Shown one piece after another: positions 42,069 through 50,273 of a DNA stretch of 64,000 nucleotides (within the stretch, counting starts at the first letter, position 1; every line of letters starts with the position of its first letter). The notes below the pieces were generated by a model, which saw nothing but the letters and a program-made list of their open reading frames with translations, was not told where the DNA came from and made no database searches. The stretch is taken from NCBI GenBank assembly GCA_965260935.1, contig OZ253374.1, forward strand, positions 806,001 to 870,000, given 5' to 3'. The position numbers were made by a program, and so were the translations under genes. This stretch comes from JBBROS01 sp965260935. GTDB taxonomy: Bacteria > Pseudomonadota > Alphaproteobacteria > Acetobacterales > Acetobacteraceae.

Positions 42069-43774
42069 CGCCGATGGCGGGCGACGTGATCGGCCCGGCG
42101 CGGCGGCTGGCGGCCCGTGGGGTGGTCGGGATCGCCGGGCTGAGCGTGCTGTGCAGCTTGGGCGTGCTGTCGGTGCCGGTGTTCAACATGCAGGTGTTCA
42201 ACCGGGTGCTGCCGACGCGCGATGCGGGGACGCTGGGCGCGCTGGCGACCGGCATGGCGATCGGGCTGCTGGCCTACCTGGTGCTGGACACCTTGCGGGG
42301 CTTGGCGCTCGAGGCCCTGGCCGGGCGGGTGACGCGGCTGCTGGCGGCGCCGCTGGTGCGGGCGGTGGCGGCCAGTGGGCGGGGCGGCGGGGCGGCGTCC
42401 GAGGCGATGACGGACTTGGAAACGTTGCGGGGCTTCTTTTCCAGCCCGGCCTGCACCGCGCCGTTCGATGCGGCGATGGCGCCGGTGCTGCTGTTGGTGC
42501 TGCTGGGGGAGCATTGGGGGTTCGCGGCTTTGGGCGCGGTTTCCTGCCTGATCCTGGTGGGGATGAACGCGCTGGGAGACCGGGTGTCGCGGCAGGCGAT
42601 GCTGGCGGCGAACGAGGCCTCGGCGGCGGCGCTGCGGCGGGCGGCGGATGCAGTGCAGGCGTCCGAGGTGGTGCTGGCGAACGGGATGCTGCCGACGTTG
42701 TCGGGGTTGTGGCAGGCCGGGCAGCTTCGGGCGTCGGGGCTGGTGCATCGGGCGGTGCTGCGGGCGCGGGCCATCTCGGCGGTGACGAACGCGCTGCGCA
42801 TGGCGATGACGGCGGCGATGGTGGCGCTCGGGCTGATCCTGGCGCTGAGCGGGGAGGCCAGCACGGGGAGCATGGTGCTGGCCAACATGGTGGTGGCCCG
42901 GCTGCTGCTGCCGTTCCAGCAATATGCGGGGACGAAGCGGCGCTGGATCGACGCGACGGCGGCGTGGCGGCGCGTGCGGGCGGCGCTGGAGACGTCCGTG
43001 CCGGCGCGGTACGGCCACGCGATGCCGAAGCCGGCGGCGCGCCTGGTGGTGGAGCGGCTGGTCTACCTGCCGCAAGGCGGGGACCGGCCGTTGCTGCGGG
43101 GCGTGTCCTTCTCGGCGGAGCCGGGCGAGGCGGTGGGCGTGATCGGGCCGTCTTCGGCGGGCAAGACGACCTTGGTGCGGATGGTCGTGGGGATGCAGGC
43201 GCCGACCTCTGGGGGCGCGTACCTGGACGGGACCAGTACGTTCCTTTGGGAGCGGGAGGATTTCGCCCGGCACGTGGGCTACGTGCCGCAAGGGCTGGCG
43301 CTGCTGGACGCGACGGTGGCCGAGAACATCGCGCGGATGGGACGTCCGGACATGGCGGCGGTGCGGGAGGCGGCGATCCGGGCCGGGGCGCATCGGTTCA
43401 TCGCGGCGTTGCCGGACGGGTACGCGACGCGGATCGCCGGCAGCGCGCTTTCGAGCGGGCAGCGGCAGCGGGTGGCCTTGGCCCGGGCGCTGTATGGCCG
43501 CCCGGGCTTGCTGGTGCTGGATGAGCCGAGCGCGTTCCTCGACAAGGACGGCGAGGCGGAGGTGATCGCGCTGCTCGCGCGGCTGCGGGCGGAGGGGGTC
43601 ACGGTGCTGCTGGTAACCCATCGCCCGGCGTTGCTGGCGACGGTCGATAAGGTGGTGCTGCTGCGGGACGGGACCGTGGCGCAATTCGGCGAGCGGGACG
43701 CGGTGCTGGAGGCGTTGGCGCCGCCGAAGCCGGTGCGGCTGGTCCGGGCAACTGAGCGGGCGGCATTGCCGTGA
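42065..43774 (+). CDS. Type I secretion system permease/ATPase, first subunit
   Basis: A 569-aa PrtD/HlyB-type exporter without a C39 domain. The membrane domain spans about residues 20-310 (SVPVFNMQVFNRVLPTRDAG is the family hallmark). The ATPase domain has Walker A GPSSAGKTTLV, signature LSSGQRQRVALARAL, Walker B LLVLDEPSAFLD with the catalytic Glu, and H-loop VTHRP. GTG 42065 overlaps the previous stop. A second, different transporter gene follows with GTGA overlap. Confidence 0.92.
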   Translation: MTPMAGDVIGPARRLAARGVVGIAGLSVLCSLGVLSVPVFNMQVFNRVLPTRDAGTLGALATGMAIGLLAYLVLDTLRGLALEALAGRVTRLLAAPLVRAVAASGRGGGAASEAMTDLETLRGFFSSPACTAPFDAAMAPVLLLVLLGEHWGFAALGAVSCLILVGMNALGDRVSRQAMLAANEASAAALRRAADAVQASEVVLANGMLPTLSGLWQAGQLRASGLVHRAVLRARAISAVTNALRMAMTAAMVALGLILALSGEASTGSMVLANMVVARLLLPFQQYAGTKRRWIDATAAWRRVRAALETSVPARYGHAMPKPAARLVVERLVYLPQGGDRPLLRGVSFSAEPGEAVGVIGPSSAGKTTLVRMVVGMQAPTSGGAYLDGTSTFLWEREDFARHVGYVPQGLALLDATVAENIARMGRPDMAAVREAAIRAGAHRFIAALPDGYATRIAGSALSSGQRQRVALARALYGRPGLLVLDEPSAFLDKDGEAEVIALLARLRAEGVTVLLVTHRPALLATVDKVVLLRDGTVAQFGERDAVLEALAPPKPVRLVRATERAALP

Positions 43775-45387
43775 CCGTTCGGAGGCGCGTGCGGCGCACC
43801 CTGGCGGGCGGGTTCGGGCTCGCGCTGCTCTTGAGCGTGCTGGTGGATGTCGCGGTGCTGGTGGTGCCGATCTACGACATGCAGCTTTATGACCGGGTGT
43901 TGCAGAGCCGGAACATGGACACGCTGATGGCGATGTCGGTGGCGTGCGCGACCGGGCTCGCGATGTATGCGCTGGTCGATTACCTGCGCAACGCCTGCTT
44001 CGTGGCCATCGGGGAGGCGATGGGGCGGCACCTGAGCGGGGCGGTGCTGGAGGAAGGGGTCCGTCGCGCGGCGGCCGGGGACCGGAAGACGGGGACCGAG
44101 CTGGTGCGGGACCTGAACGAGATCCAGGGCTTCCTGTCGTCGGGGGCGGTGGCGGTGCCGCTCGACGCCCTGTGCGCGCCGCTGTTGCTGACGGTGCTGT
44201 TCCTGCTGCATCCGGCGTTCGGGTTCTTGGGCGTGATCGGGATCTCGCTGCTGGTGCTGGCCGGGTTGCTGGCGGAGTGGCGGGTGCGCCCGGCGTTGCT
44301 CGCGGCGCAGGCGCGGCGGACGGACGCGCAATCGATGCTGTCGCGCAGCTTTAGCGATCCGGAGGTGGCGGATGGGTTGGGAATGCTGCCGGCGATCGGG
44401 CGTCGCTGGGCGGCGCGGCATGGCGAGGCGCTGGAGGGGCTGAACCGGATCGGGGGCCTGGCGCTGGCGGTGGCGGGCGTGTCGCGGCTGCTGCGGATGA
44501 GCATGCAGGCAGGGGTGATGGCGGCGGGGGCGATGCTGGTGCTGGCGGGGGCGACGACGCCGGGGAGCCTGATGGGGGCGAACCTGCTCACGGGCAAGGC
44601 GCTGGGGCCGTTCGACCTGCTGGTGGGGAGCTGGCGGCATTGGGCCTTGGCTCATGCGGCGTGGCGGCGGATCGAGCGGCTGCTGTCGCAGGCGGAGCCG
44701 GCGCGGAAGGTTGGCGAGGCCGAGGCAAAGCCGGGGTTGGTGGTTGAAGGGGCCGGGGTTCGGTCCCCGGACGGGCGTTGGCTGCTGCGGGACATCGGCT
44801 TGGCGATCCCGCCCGGGACTCTGGCGCTGGTGGCCGGGCCGAACGGGGCGGGGAAGACGACGCTGCTGCGGATGCTGGCCGGGCTGACGCCGACGGAGAG
44901 CGGGTCGGTGCTGCTGGATGGCGTGCCGGCCGGCGGGGATGGCCGCGCGGGATTCCTGCCGCAATCGGTTTCGCTGCTGGAGGGGACGGTGGGGGAGAAC
45001 ATCGCCCGGTTCCGGCGAGGCGGGCTGGACGGGGCGGTCGAGGCGGCCCGCGCGGCGGAGGTGCATGAGCTGGTGGGGCGGATGGCGCGGGGCTACGACA
45101 CCGCGCTCGCGAGCAATGGCGCGTCGCTGTCGGGGGGAATGCGGCAGCGGGTGGGGGTGGCGCGGGCCTTGTTCGGCGGGCCGCGGCTGCTGCTGCTGGA
45201 CGAGCCGGATGCGAGCCTGGATGCGGATGGGGGGGAGGCGCTGCTGCGGGCTTTGCGGCGGTGCTGCGAGGCGGGAGCGATCGTGGTGGTGACGAGCCAT
45301 CGCCCGGCGATGCGCGCGGCGGCGGACCGGGTGATCGAGTTGCGCGATGGGCGTCTGGCCGAGGCGGCGGTCGCCGAGGCGGCTTAG
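43771..45387 (+). CDS. Type I secretion system permease/ATPase, second subunit
   Basis: A 538-aa ABC exporter of the same family with VVPIYDMQLYDRVLQSRNMD in the first helix region, Walker A GPNGAGKTTLL, signature LSGGMRQRVGVARAL (Met in place of the usual Gln), Walker B LLLLDEPDASLD and H-loop VTSHRP. Its sequence differs clearly from the first subunit. Since the genes overlap by GTGA and keep complementary ATPase motifs, the two probably form a heterodimer, whereas type I exporters are normally homodimers. Confidence 0.92.
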   Translation: MTVRRRVRRTLAGGFGLALLLSVLVDVAVLVVPIYDMQLYDRVLQSRNMDTLMAMSVACATGLAMYALVDYLRNACFVAIGEAMGRHLSGAVLEEGVRRAAAGDRKTGTELVRDLNEIQGFLSSGAVAVPLDALCAPLLLTVLFLLHPAFGFLGVIGISLLVLAGLLAEWRVRPALLAAQARRTDAQSMLSRSFSDPEVADGLGMLPAIGRRWAARHGEALEGLNRIGGLALAVAGVSRLLRMSMQAGVMAAGAMLVLAGATTPGSLMGANLLTGKALGPFDLLVGSWRHWALAHAAWRRIERLLSQAEPARKVGEAEAKPGLVVEGAGVRSPDGRWLLRDIGLAIPPGTLALVAGPNGAGKTTLLRMLAGLTPTESGSVLLDGVPAGGDGRAGFLPQSVSLLEGTVGENIARFRRGGLDGAVEAARAAEVHELVGRMARGYDTALASNGASLSGGMRQRVGVARALFGGPRLLLLDEPDASLDADGGEALLRALRRCCEAGAIVVVTSHRPAMRAAADRVIELRDGRLAEAAVAEAA

Positions 45388-45474
45388 GCAGGCTTGGACC
45401 CTTCAAGGACGCATCGTTTTACCGGCAGCGTGCCGTCACGCCCTGCCGGATGACGCTTAAGCGGAGGATCGGTG

Positions 45475-46827
45475 ATGGCGCAGAGTTTGTCGTTGGCCGT
45501 GCGGGACGCGCCTTGGCTGGAGGAGGCGGAGGCGAAGCTGCCGCAAGGGTCGCTGCGGGGCATCGCGGCCGCGAGCGTGCTGACGCTGGTGCTCGGCTTC
45601 GGCGGGCTGGTGACGTGGGCCGGGTTGACGACGGTTGACAGCGCGGTGCCGGCGGCGGGCGTGATCGTGACCTCGGACAAGCGCAAGACGATCTCCCTGC
45701 TGGACAGCGGCATCCTGCGCGAGCTGCTGGTGCATGAGGGGGACAAGGTGGCGGCCGGGCAGGTGCTGCTGCGGCTGGACGACGCGCAGATCAAGGCGAC
45801 GCGGGCGCAGGCGTATGTTCAGTATTGGTCGGCGGTGGCGCGGGCGGCCCGGCTGGAGGCGGAGGCGGAGGACAAGCGCGAGCTGGCCCTGTCGGACGCG
45901 TTGCGGATGGCGGCGGCGGGAAACCGGGACATCGCGGCGGCGGCGGGGGCGGAGGCGAACCAGTTCCGCAACCGGTGGTCGGCGCTCGACGCGTCGGTGC
46001 GGGTGCAGGAGCGCAAGATCGCGCAGCAGCAGGCACAGATGAGCGCGCTGAGGGCGCAGATCGCGGCGCACGGGACGCGGCTGGGGCTGATCCAGGAGGA
46101 GTTGAAGGGGGTCGATTTCCTGCTGGCGAAGGGGCTGTCGACCAAGCCGCGGCAGTTGGCGCTGATGCGGGAGGAGGCGGACCTGCGCGGGCAGATCGGG
46201 GCGCTAGGAGGCGAGCTGGTGCAGGCGCAGCAGGCGATCGCCCAGGTCCAGCTCGAGATCATCAACGCGGCGGAGGCGAGGCGGTCGGACATCTCGAAAG
46301 AGCGGGCGGAGACCCAGGCGGCGCGCGCGGAGGCGGAGCAGCGGCTGGCCGCGGCGGACGACTTGCTGCGCAAGCGGGAGGTGATCGCGCCCGAGGCGGG
46401 GACCGTGACGGACATCAAGTATTTCACGCCGGGGAGCAGCATCGTGGCCGGGCAGCCGGTGATGGACCTGGTGCCGGAATCGGCGAAGATGCTGGTGGAG
46501 GGACGCGTGTCGCCGGGGGAGGTGGAGCACCTGGCGGTTGGGCAGCGGGTGAACGTGCGCTTGTCGGCGTACAAGACGCACCGGGTGCCGGTGATCACCG
46601 GGCGGCTGACGTATGTGGGGGCGGACCGGCAGACGGACCCGAACAACGCGCCGTTCTTCCTGGTGCGGGCCGAGATCGACGCAGACGCCTTGAACGACAA
46701 GCCCGGCGTCGTGCTGCTGCCGGGGATGCCGGCGGACGTGCTGATCGTCAACGGCGAGCGGTCGGTGCTGGCGTTCCTGGTCAGCCCGATCACGGACAGC
46801 ATTCATCGGTCGATGAAGGAGGAGTGA
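45475..46827 (+). CDS. HlyD-family type I secretion periplasmic adaptor
   Basis: Membrane fusion protein of 450 aa. A short cytoplasmic tail precedes one membrane helix (SVLTLVLGFGGLVTWAGL), then a lipoyl half-motif (LDSGILRELLVHEGDKVAAG), a long coiled-coil hairpin over about residues 105-300, the second half-motif (EVIAPEAGTVTDIKYF) and the C-terminal beta-barrel with LLPGMPADVLIVNGERSVL. It bridges the inner-membrane ABC pair to an outer-membrane TolC-like channel that is not encoded here. GGAGGA precedes ATG 45475. Confidence 0.94.
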   Translation: MAQSLSLAVRDAPWLEEAEAKLPQGSLRGIAAASVLTLVLGFGGLVTWAGLTTVDSAVPAAGVIVTSDKRKTISLLDSGILRELLVHEGDKVAAGQVLLRLDDAQIKATRAQAYVQYWSAVARAARLEAEAEDKRELALSDALRMAAAGNRDIAAAAGAEANQFRNRWSALDASVRVQERKIAQQQAQMSALRAQIAAHGTRLGLIQEELKGVDFLLAKGLSTKPRQLALMREEADLRGQIGALGGELVQAQQAIAQVQLEIINAAEARRSDISKERAETQAARAEAEQRLAAADDLLRKREVIAPEAGTVTDIKYFTPGSSIVAGQPVMDLVPESAKMLVEGRVSPGEVEHLAVGQRVNVRLSAYKTHRVPVITGRLTYVGADRQTDPNNAPFFLVRAEIDADALNDKPGVVLLPGMPADVLIVNGERSVLAFLVSPITDSIHRSMKEE

Positions 46828-46851
46828 GGGGGGGGCTTCGTTTCCTGCCGT

Positions 46852-46859
46852 CGTTCCAA
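46852..46859. repeat. Target-site duplication, left copy (IS1-like element)
   Basis: CGTTCCAA directly outside the left terminal inverted repeat; the same 8-mer lies outside the right end at 50295-50302. Confidence 0.9.
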
Positions 46860-46880
46860 GGTAGTGTCTCAGTTTGAAAT
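46860..46880 (+). repeat. Left terminal inverted repeat of the IS1-like transposon
   Basis: Twenty-one bases beginning GGTAGTGTCTCAG; perfect complement of 50274-50294. Confidence 0.92.
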
Positions 46881-46888
46881 GTGATGTT

Positions 46889-47509
46889 TCAGACAGGCGG
46901 TTCGTCCTTCTTCCGCTGCTCCAGCATGCCAGGAAGCGTAAAGACGTAGGTGAGAAACATTTCTGTAAATGCATGCAACGCTCTCGCTTGGGCTTCCGAG
47001 AGCGGTTCATCTTCATGAGCTGCCTCATTGCCAAGATCACGAATCTCGTGTGCCCATTTCCTCATCGCAGGCGTGACGCCGAGATGTGCGGGCAACGCGT
47101 CGATGCGCTTTTGAAGCGTGCCTTTTCCATCGGGAAAAATCCGTTTCAACGAAACATCAAGGGATTTGCGGAACATGGTGCCGGCTGCGTCATAGCTTTT
47201 GCGACGTAGGCCATCGAGACCCTGAAGGTAGAAGTTGCGAATGTTGTCCGGCAGATAATTTGGAGATGCGGGCGGCTCCGCTTCGGGCCATATCCCGACC
47301 AAGTGCGGAGACCGCGTCTGCCCATTCGTCTGTATCCAGTTTGGGAACTCTGGTCCGCTGTATTTCGCCACAACACCATTTTGGCAGTGGCCACATTGAA
47401 GAAGCAAAAGCCTTTCAATGCCATGCGGGTCGCACGCCATAAACAGGTGGCCGTGGAAGCCTACCCTCTCAATGTTGCAGTGAGGGCAATCCAGGGGAAT
47501 ATCGACCAT
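46889..47509 (-). CDS. DUF4145 domain-containing protein
   Basis: A 206-aa protein with an N-terminal zinc-ribbon-like half (CPHCNIERVGFHGH, LLLQCGHCQNGVV) and a helical DUF4145 domain: LPDNIRNFYLQGLDGL, YDAAGTMFRKSLDVSLKRIF, WAHEIRDLGNEAAHEDEPL. DUF4145 occurs alone or fused to restriction-type proteins and is often found in defence and mobile contexts; biochemical role unknown. GTG 47515 is a possible earlier start; ATG 47509 overlaps the divergent ATG of the next gene. It is passenger cargo near the left end of the transposon. Confidence 0.82.
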   Translation of the reverse strand: MVDIPLDCPHCNIERVGFHGHLFMACDPHGIERLLLLQCGHCQNGVVAKYSGPEFPNWIQTNGQTRSPHLVGIWPEAEPPASPNYLPDNIRNFYLQGLDGLRRKSYDAAGTMFRKSLDVSLKRIFPDGKGTLQKRIDALPAHLGVTPAMRKWAHEIRDLGNEAAHEDEPLSEAQARALHAFTEMFLTYVFTLPGMLEQRKKDEPPV

Positions 47510-47726
47510 GAGCACCTATCCCTACGGTTTGGAGATTGGAAGGGTGTTGGCAAAGGATCGGGCCAACTCCTCAAGAGCAGAAATGATGTTTGACCGCTAT
47601 ACGGCGCTGCCATCAGAACGAGAGCGTGAGGCGTTCGTATTGGCATTGATTGCGGAGCTGCTCGTCAGTCACGCGCGGCTAAGCGGATTTGAGAGCGTTA
47701 GGGCCACAATTCCGCAAGTCGATTAG
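47508..47726 (+). CDS. Small hypothetical protein, 72 aa
   Basis: Helical, mixed-charge protein (MSTYPYGLEIGRVLAKDRAN, SEREREAFVLALIAELLVSH) with no recognised family. AGGGGA at 47493-47498 is a plausible ribosome site. Its ATG overlaps the DUF4145 start on the other strand (CATG), and its stop overlaps the end of the transposase gene by 4 bases. Tight packing inside the transposon favours a real gene. Confidence 0.5.
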   Translation: MSTYPYGLEIGRVLAKDRANSSRAEMMFDRYTALPSEREREAFVLALIAELLVSHARLSGFESVRATIPQVD

Positions 47727-48610
47727 ATCGGTTTTGACTGGCGTGGCTTATAGGGCCCGCGTGCCTTCGGAGCTTCGGCCTGAGCGTCGATCAGCGCAAC
47801 AACGTCCTGCATGCTCCAAAGGCTAACAGAAAGGCCAGCAGCCATCGCGGGCGCAACCCGCAACGTTTTATGCTGGCGAACGAAGTTGTACCAAGTCGTG
47901 TAAAGCGCGACCATGTGCGCGTGGTTCTCGGCCTTTTTGCTGAATGCGTTGGTCAGCCGCGTGAACCGGCGCATAGACATCCGCATGGTGAGGTTCTGGC
48001 GCTCGGCATAGGACGTGCTGACGTGCTTCGCATCAGGCCGTCCTTCGATGCGTGTCTTAATCGCCCCCGTGCATTCCGCCGGGCTGTAGCGGCCTACTGG
48101 ACCCGGTGCATCGCCGTAGAGCTTCACCAGCATGGCGTAGTCCACATCGGCACCGAACGCCCCTTCAACAGCTTCCAGGTAAGCCTTGAGGCCATCCGTG
48201 GTAAGCTGGACACGGTTCGCCAGACGGTTGCCCACGTCCTGCATGAACTCGTGCGCGTAACCGGCATCACGTCCGCCGATCAAGTAAGACACGATCAGCT
48301 TGGTATCGGCATCCAGCGCCGTCCAAGTCCACACGTCGCCAGCCTCTTCCGGGGCTGCCTTCGCGGTCGCGACGTTCTTCTGCTTGGCGTAGCAGAATGA
48401 CCAGATTTCATCGGCCTGAATGCGCTTGCTGCGGACGTTACGCACCGTCTCGTCGTGGTGCTTGGCGCACGCCTTGCCCGCCTCCACCAGCAGTCCAGAC
48501 ACCGTGTTGATCGACACGTCCACTATCCGAGAGATCGACCGCATGGACGACCCCTCGCAGAGCATGGAGAGGATTTGAACGCGCTTGGCGACAGGCAGCT
48601 TGTTGCTCAT
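47723..48610 (-). CDS. IS1-family-like transposase, single-frame type
   Basis: A 295-aa DDE transposase. The N-terminus is a helix-turn-helix (VAKRVQILSMLCEGSSMRSI, VDVSINTVSGLLVEAGKAC). Catalytic core segments are QADEIWSFCYAKQKN, DVWTWTALDADTKLIVSYL, LTTDGLKAYLEAVEGAF and STSYAERQNLTMRMSMRRF. It is encoded in one uninterrupted frame without the programmed frameshift of classical IS1, as in the larger single-ORF IS1 relatives. A basic tail (PKARGPYKPRQSKP) follows. The promoter appears to give a leaderless transcript. Confidence 0.9.
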   Translation of the reverse strand: MSNKLPVAKRVQILSMLCEGSSMRSISRIVDVSINTVSGLLVEAGKACAKHHDETVRNVRSKRIQADEIWSFCYAKQKNVATAKAAPEEAGDVWTWTALDADTKLIVSYLIGGRDAGYAHEFMQDVGNRLANRVQLTTDGLKAYLEAVEGAFGADVDYAMLVKLYGDAPGPVGRYSPAECTGAIKTRIEGRPDAKHVSTSYAERQNLTMRMSMRRFTRLTNAFSKKAENHAHMVALYTTWYNFVRQHKTLRVAPAMAAGLSVSLWSMQDVVALIDAQAEAPKARGPYKPRQSKPI

Positions 48611-48615
48611 GAGCC

Positions 48616-48645
48616 TTTATAATGAACTTTTATGCATACGGTCAA
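48616..48645 (-). promoter_or_regulatory. Transposase promoter, probably leaderless
   Basis: On the minus strand TTGACC (plus 48640-48645) and TATAAA (plus 48616-48621) are 18 bases apart, and the transposase ATG at 48610 lies only 5 bases after the -10. Transcription would begin at or next to the start codon. The -35 overlaps the first AAGCAT repeat. Confidence 0.6.
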
Positions 48646-48725
48646 GCATTTTAAGCATCTCGCACCTGATGCTTGTATCATGCTTGAGACATACTACATT
48701 GCAAGCATTAATCCAAAGGATGCTT
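48644..48725. promoter_or_regulatory. Cluster of six AAGCAT/ATGCTT repeats, putative operators
   Basis: AAGCAT occurs at 48644, 48653 and 48703; its complement ATGCTT at 48669, 48680 and 48720. They form nested inverted pairs, for example TCAAGCAT at 48642 against ATGCTTGA at 48680, and GCAAGCATT at 48701 against ATGCTTGT at 48720. The cluster fills the gap between the divergent transposase and P63C genes. Confidence 0.6.
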
Positions 48726-48727
48726 GT

Positions 48728-49807
48728 ATGCCAGGTGACCAAGGGCCCAGTGGGCGGACCAGAAGCGGCAAAGCCCGTGCGGCACAATTAAGCCCTGAGA
48801 GGCGATCCGAAATTGCTAAGGCCGCAGCAGATAGGCGGTGGGGGGAGAAGCGAGCGGCAGTAGCGGCGTCGGACTTACCGAGGGTCTTGGAAGGCTACGC
48901 GAATACCCTCAGCCTTGTGGGCACCAAGCTCCCGTGCGCCGTTATCAATGGGCCCGGAGGCATTCAGAGGGTTTTGAGCGAGCATGGTATAACTCAGGCG
49001 ATTTTGGGTAGTCGTAGCGGGGCATCAAAACGGTTGAAAAGGGCCGCTGACGAGGATGGGGCCCTTTTACCCCTCTTCGCGGCGCCCAGTCAGCTAAGTC
49101 CTTTTATCACCAAGGACTTACGCGATGGGCCCCTTCAGCCTATCGACTATCTTGATGGTGACCGCGTGGTGCGGGGCTATGACGCTTCTATTCTCGTCGC
49201 AGTTTGTGACGTGTGGCTAAAAGCGCGCGCGGCTGGGGCTCTGCAAAAACAACAACTTGCCAAGGCGCAGCAAGCCGAAGTTCTAACCCGCACTCTGGCA
49301 AAGACAGGCATTGTTGCCCTAATCGATGAGGCAACAGGCTACGAAAAGGTTCGCCCTCAAAATGCCCTTGCGGCGTACCTTGAGCTTGTAGTGCGCAAGG
49401 AACTTGCTGCTTGGGTGAAACGGTTTCCCGACGAGTTCTACGAGAACATTTACAAGCTTAAAGGCTGGGTTTGGCCTGGGATGAGCAAAAATCGCTATAG
49501 TGTTGTCGCGCATTACACTAATGATCTGATCTGGAGCCGGCTGGGCCCTGGGATTCTTGATGAGCTCAAGGAAAAATCTCCTAAGAACGGTAGGGGGCAG
49601 CGTTCTATAAGGCTTCATCGCTGGCTAACAGAAGACATAGGTCATCCCATGCTCTCTCAACACATGCACTCAATCGTTATGTTCCAGCGATTTGCGATCG
49701 CGAATGGTCATTCGTGGAATAGATTCATGCTTAGTGTTGATCAGGTGCTTCCGAAGCGCGGAAACACTTTAGAACTTCCTTTTTCTACTCCTTCCTCCAT
49801 CTCTTAG
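48728..49807 (+). CDS. P63C domain-containing protein
   Basis: A 359-aa protein. An N-terminal basic motif, SGKARAAQLSPERRSEIAKA (about residues 12-31), is shared with the 78-aa protein of the same element. The remainder matches the P63C domain type: RVLEGYANTLSLVGTKLPC, GSRSGASKRLKRA, FITKDLRDGPLQPIDYLDG, FPDEFYENIYKLKGWVW and LNxHRWLTEDIG-like HRWLTEDIGHPML. P63C proteins occur in phages and mobile elements; function unknown. ATG 48728 with AAAGGA at 48715-48720 is preferred over ATG 48632, which would translate through the repeat cluster. GC content is low. Confidence 0.8.
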   Translation: MPGDQGPSGRTRSGKARAAQLSPERRSEIAKAAADRRWGEKRAAVAASDLPRVLEGYANTLSLVGTKLPCAVINGPGGIQRVLSEHGITQAILGSRSGASKRLKRAADEDGALLPLFAAPSQLSPFITKDLRDGPLQPIDYLDGDRVVRGYDASILVAVCDVWLKARAAGALQKQQLAKAQQAEVLTRTLAKTGIVALIDEATGYEKVRPQNALAAYLELVVRKELAAWVKRFPDEFYENIYKLKGWVWPGMSKNRYSVVAHYTNDLIWSRLGPGILDELKEKSPKNGRGQRSIRLHRWLTEDIGHPMLSQHMHSIVMFQRFAIANGHSWNRFMLSVDQVLPKRGNTLELPFSTPSSIS

Positions 49808-50021
49808 CCGCCGCCTTCCGCGCAATCTCCGCCCGCCGCTCCGGCGTCATAGCCGCAGCGCGAGCGGCCCCGCCACGCTTGCCCATGCTCACCGCCGCCG
49901 CATCCTTACCGCCATCCGGCGGGGGCGCGTCCTCTTCCTCGCCAGTCGCAATCCGCATCACCTTCACCGCCGCGCCGATCACGTCGGCGGGGCGGTGTTC
50001 GCCTTTGGGACCACGGGGCAC
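49785..50021 (-). CDS. Small basic protein with KGG/histone-like motif, 78 aa
   Basis: Basic 78-aa protein. The N-terminus MPRGPKGEHRPADVIGAAVK is typical of a widespread alphaproteobacterial small protein, and the C-terminus GKRGGAARAAAMTPERRAEI followed by ARKAAAKRWRKE is a nucleic-acid-binding-looking tail repeated almost exactly at the N-terminus of the P63C protein. GTG start overlaps the TAG of the 58-aa gene by one base. Convergent with P63C, overlapping 23 bases. Confidence 0.75.
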   Translation of the reverse strand: MPRGPKGEHRPADVIGAAVKVMRIATGEEEDAPPPDGGKDAAAVSMGKRGGAARAAAMTPERRAEIARKAAAKRWRKE

Positions 50022-50197
50022 TAGCTCGCCCGCTCCATCGCAGCCCGAATGGCCCGTTCTTGCTTGTCATACTCAGTGCTATCGAAAGCTATTCCCGTCA
50101 CGCCAGCTTTGATCGCCTCGGCTACAAAGTTTTCTGCGTTCGCTCGCATTTCGGAAAGCCGAGTGAGCAACGCCACGTAAAATTCCCTTCTCGCCAT
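50021..50197 (-). CDS. Small hypothetical protein, 58 aa
   Basis: Helical 58-aa protein beginning MARREFYVALLTRLSEMRAN; no family recognised. A GGAGG site seven bases before ATG 50197 decides this start against an upstream in-frame ATG at 50227. It is coupled to the 78-aa protein downstream and lies just inside the right terminal repeat of the transposon. Confidence 0.6.
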   Translation of the reverse strand: MARREFYVALLTRLSEMRANAENFVAEAIKAGVTGIAFDSTEYDKQERAIRAAMERAS

Positions 50198-50273
50198 CTC
50201 GCAGCCTCCATGCTTTCCGCTAAGCATATAGGAGGCGCGGGTCGGATGCGAGATGGACGGTTATGGGCCGCCA

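Noticed and set aside
48618..48623. TATAAT on the plus strand as a promoter for the P63C gene
   Set aside because: A perfect -10, but no -35 at suitable distance; the same bases serve the better minus-strand promoter.
48632..48727. N-terminal extension of the P63C protein from ATG 48632
   Set aside because: It would translate through the repeat cluster; a ribosome site and the conserved motif favour ATG 48728.
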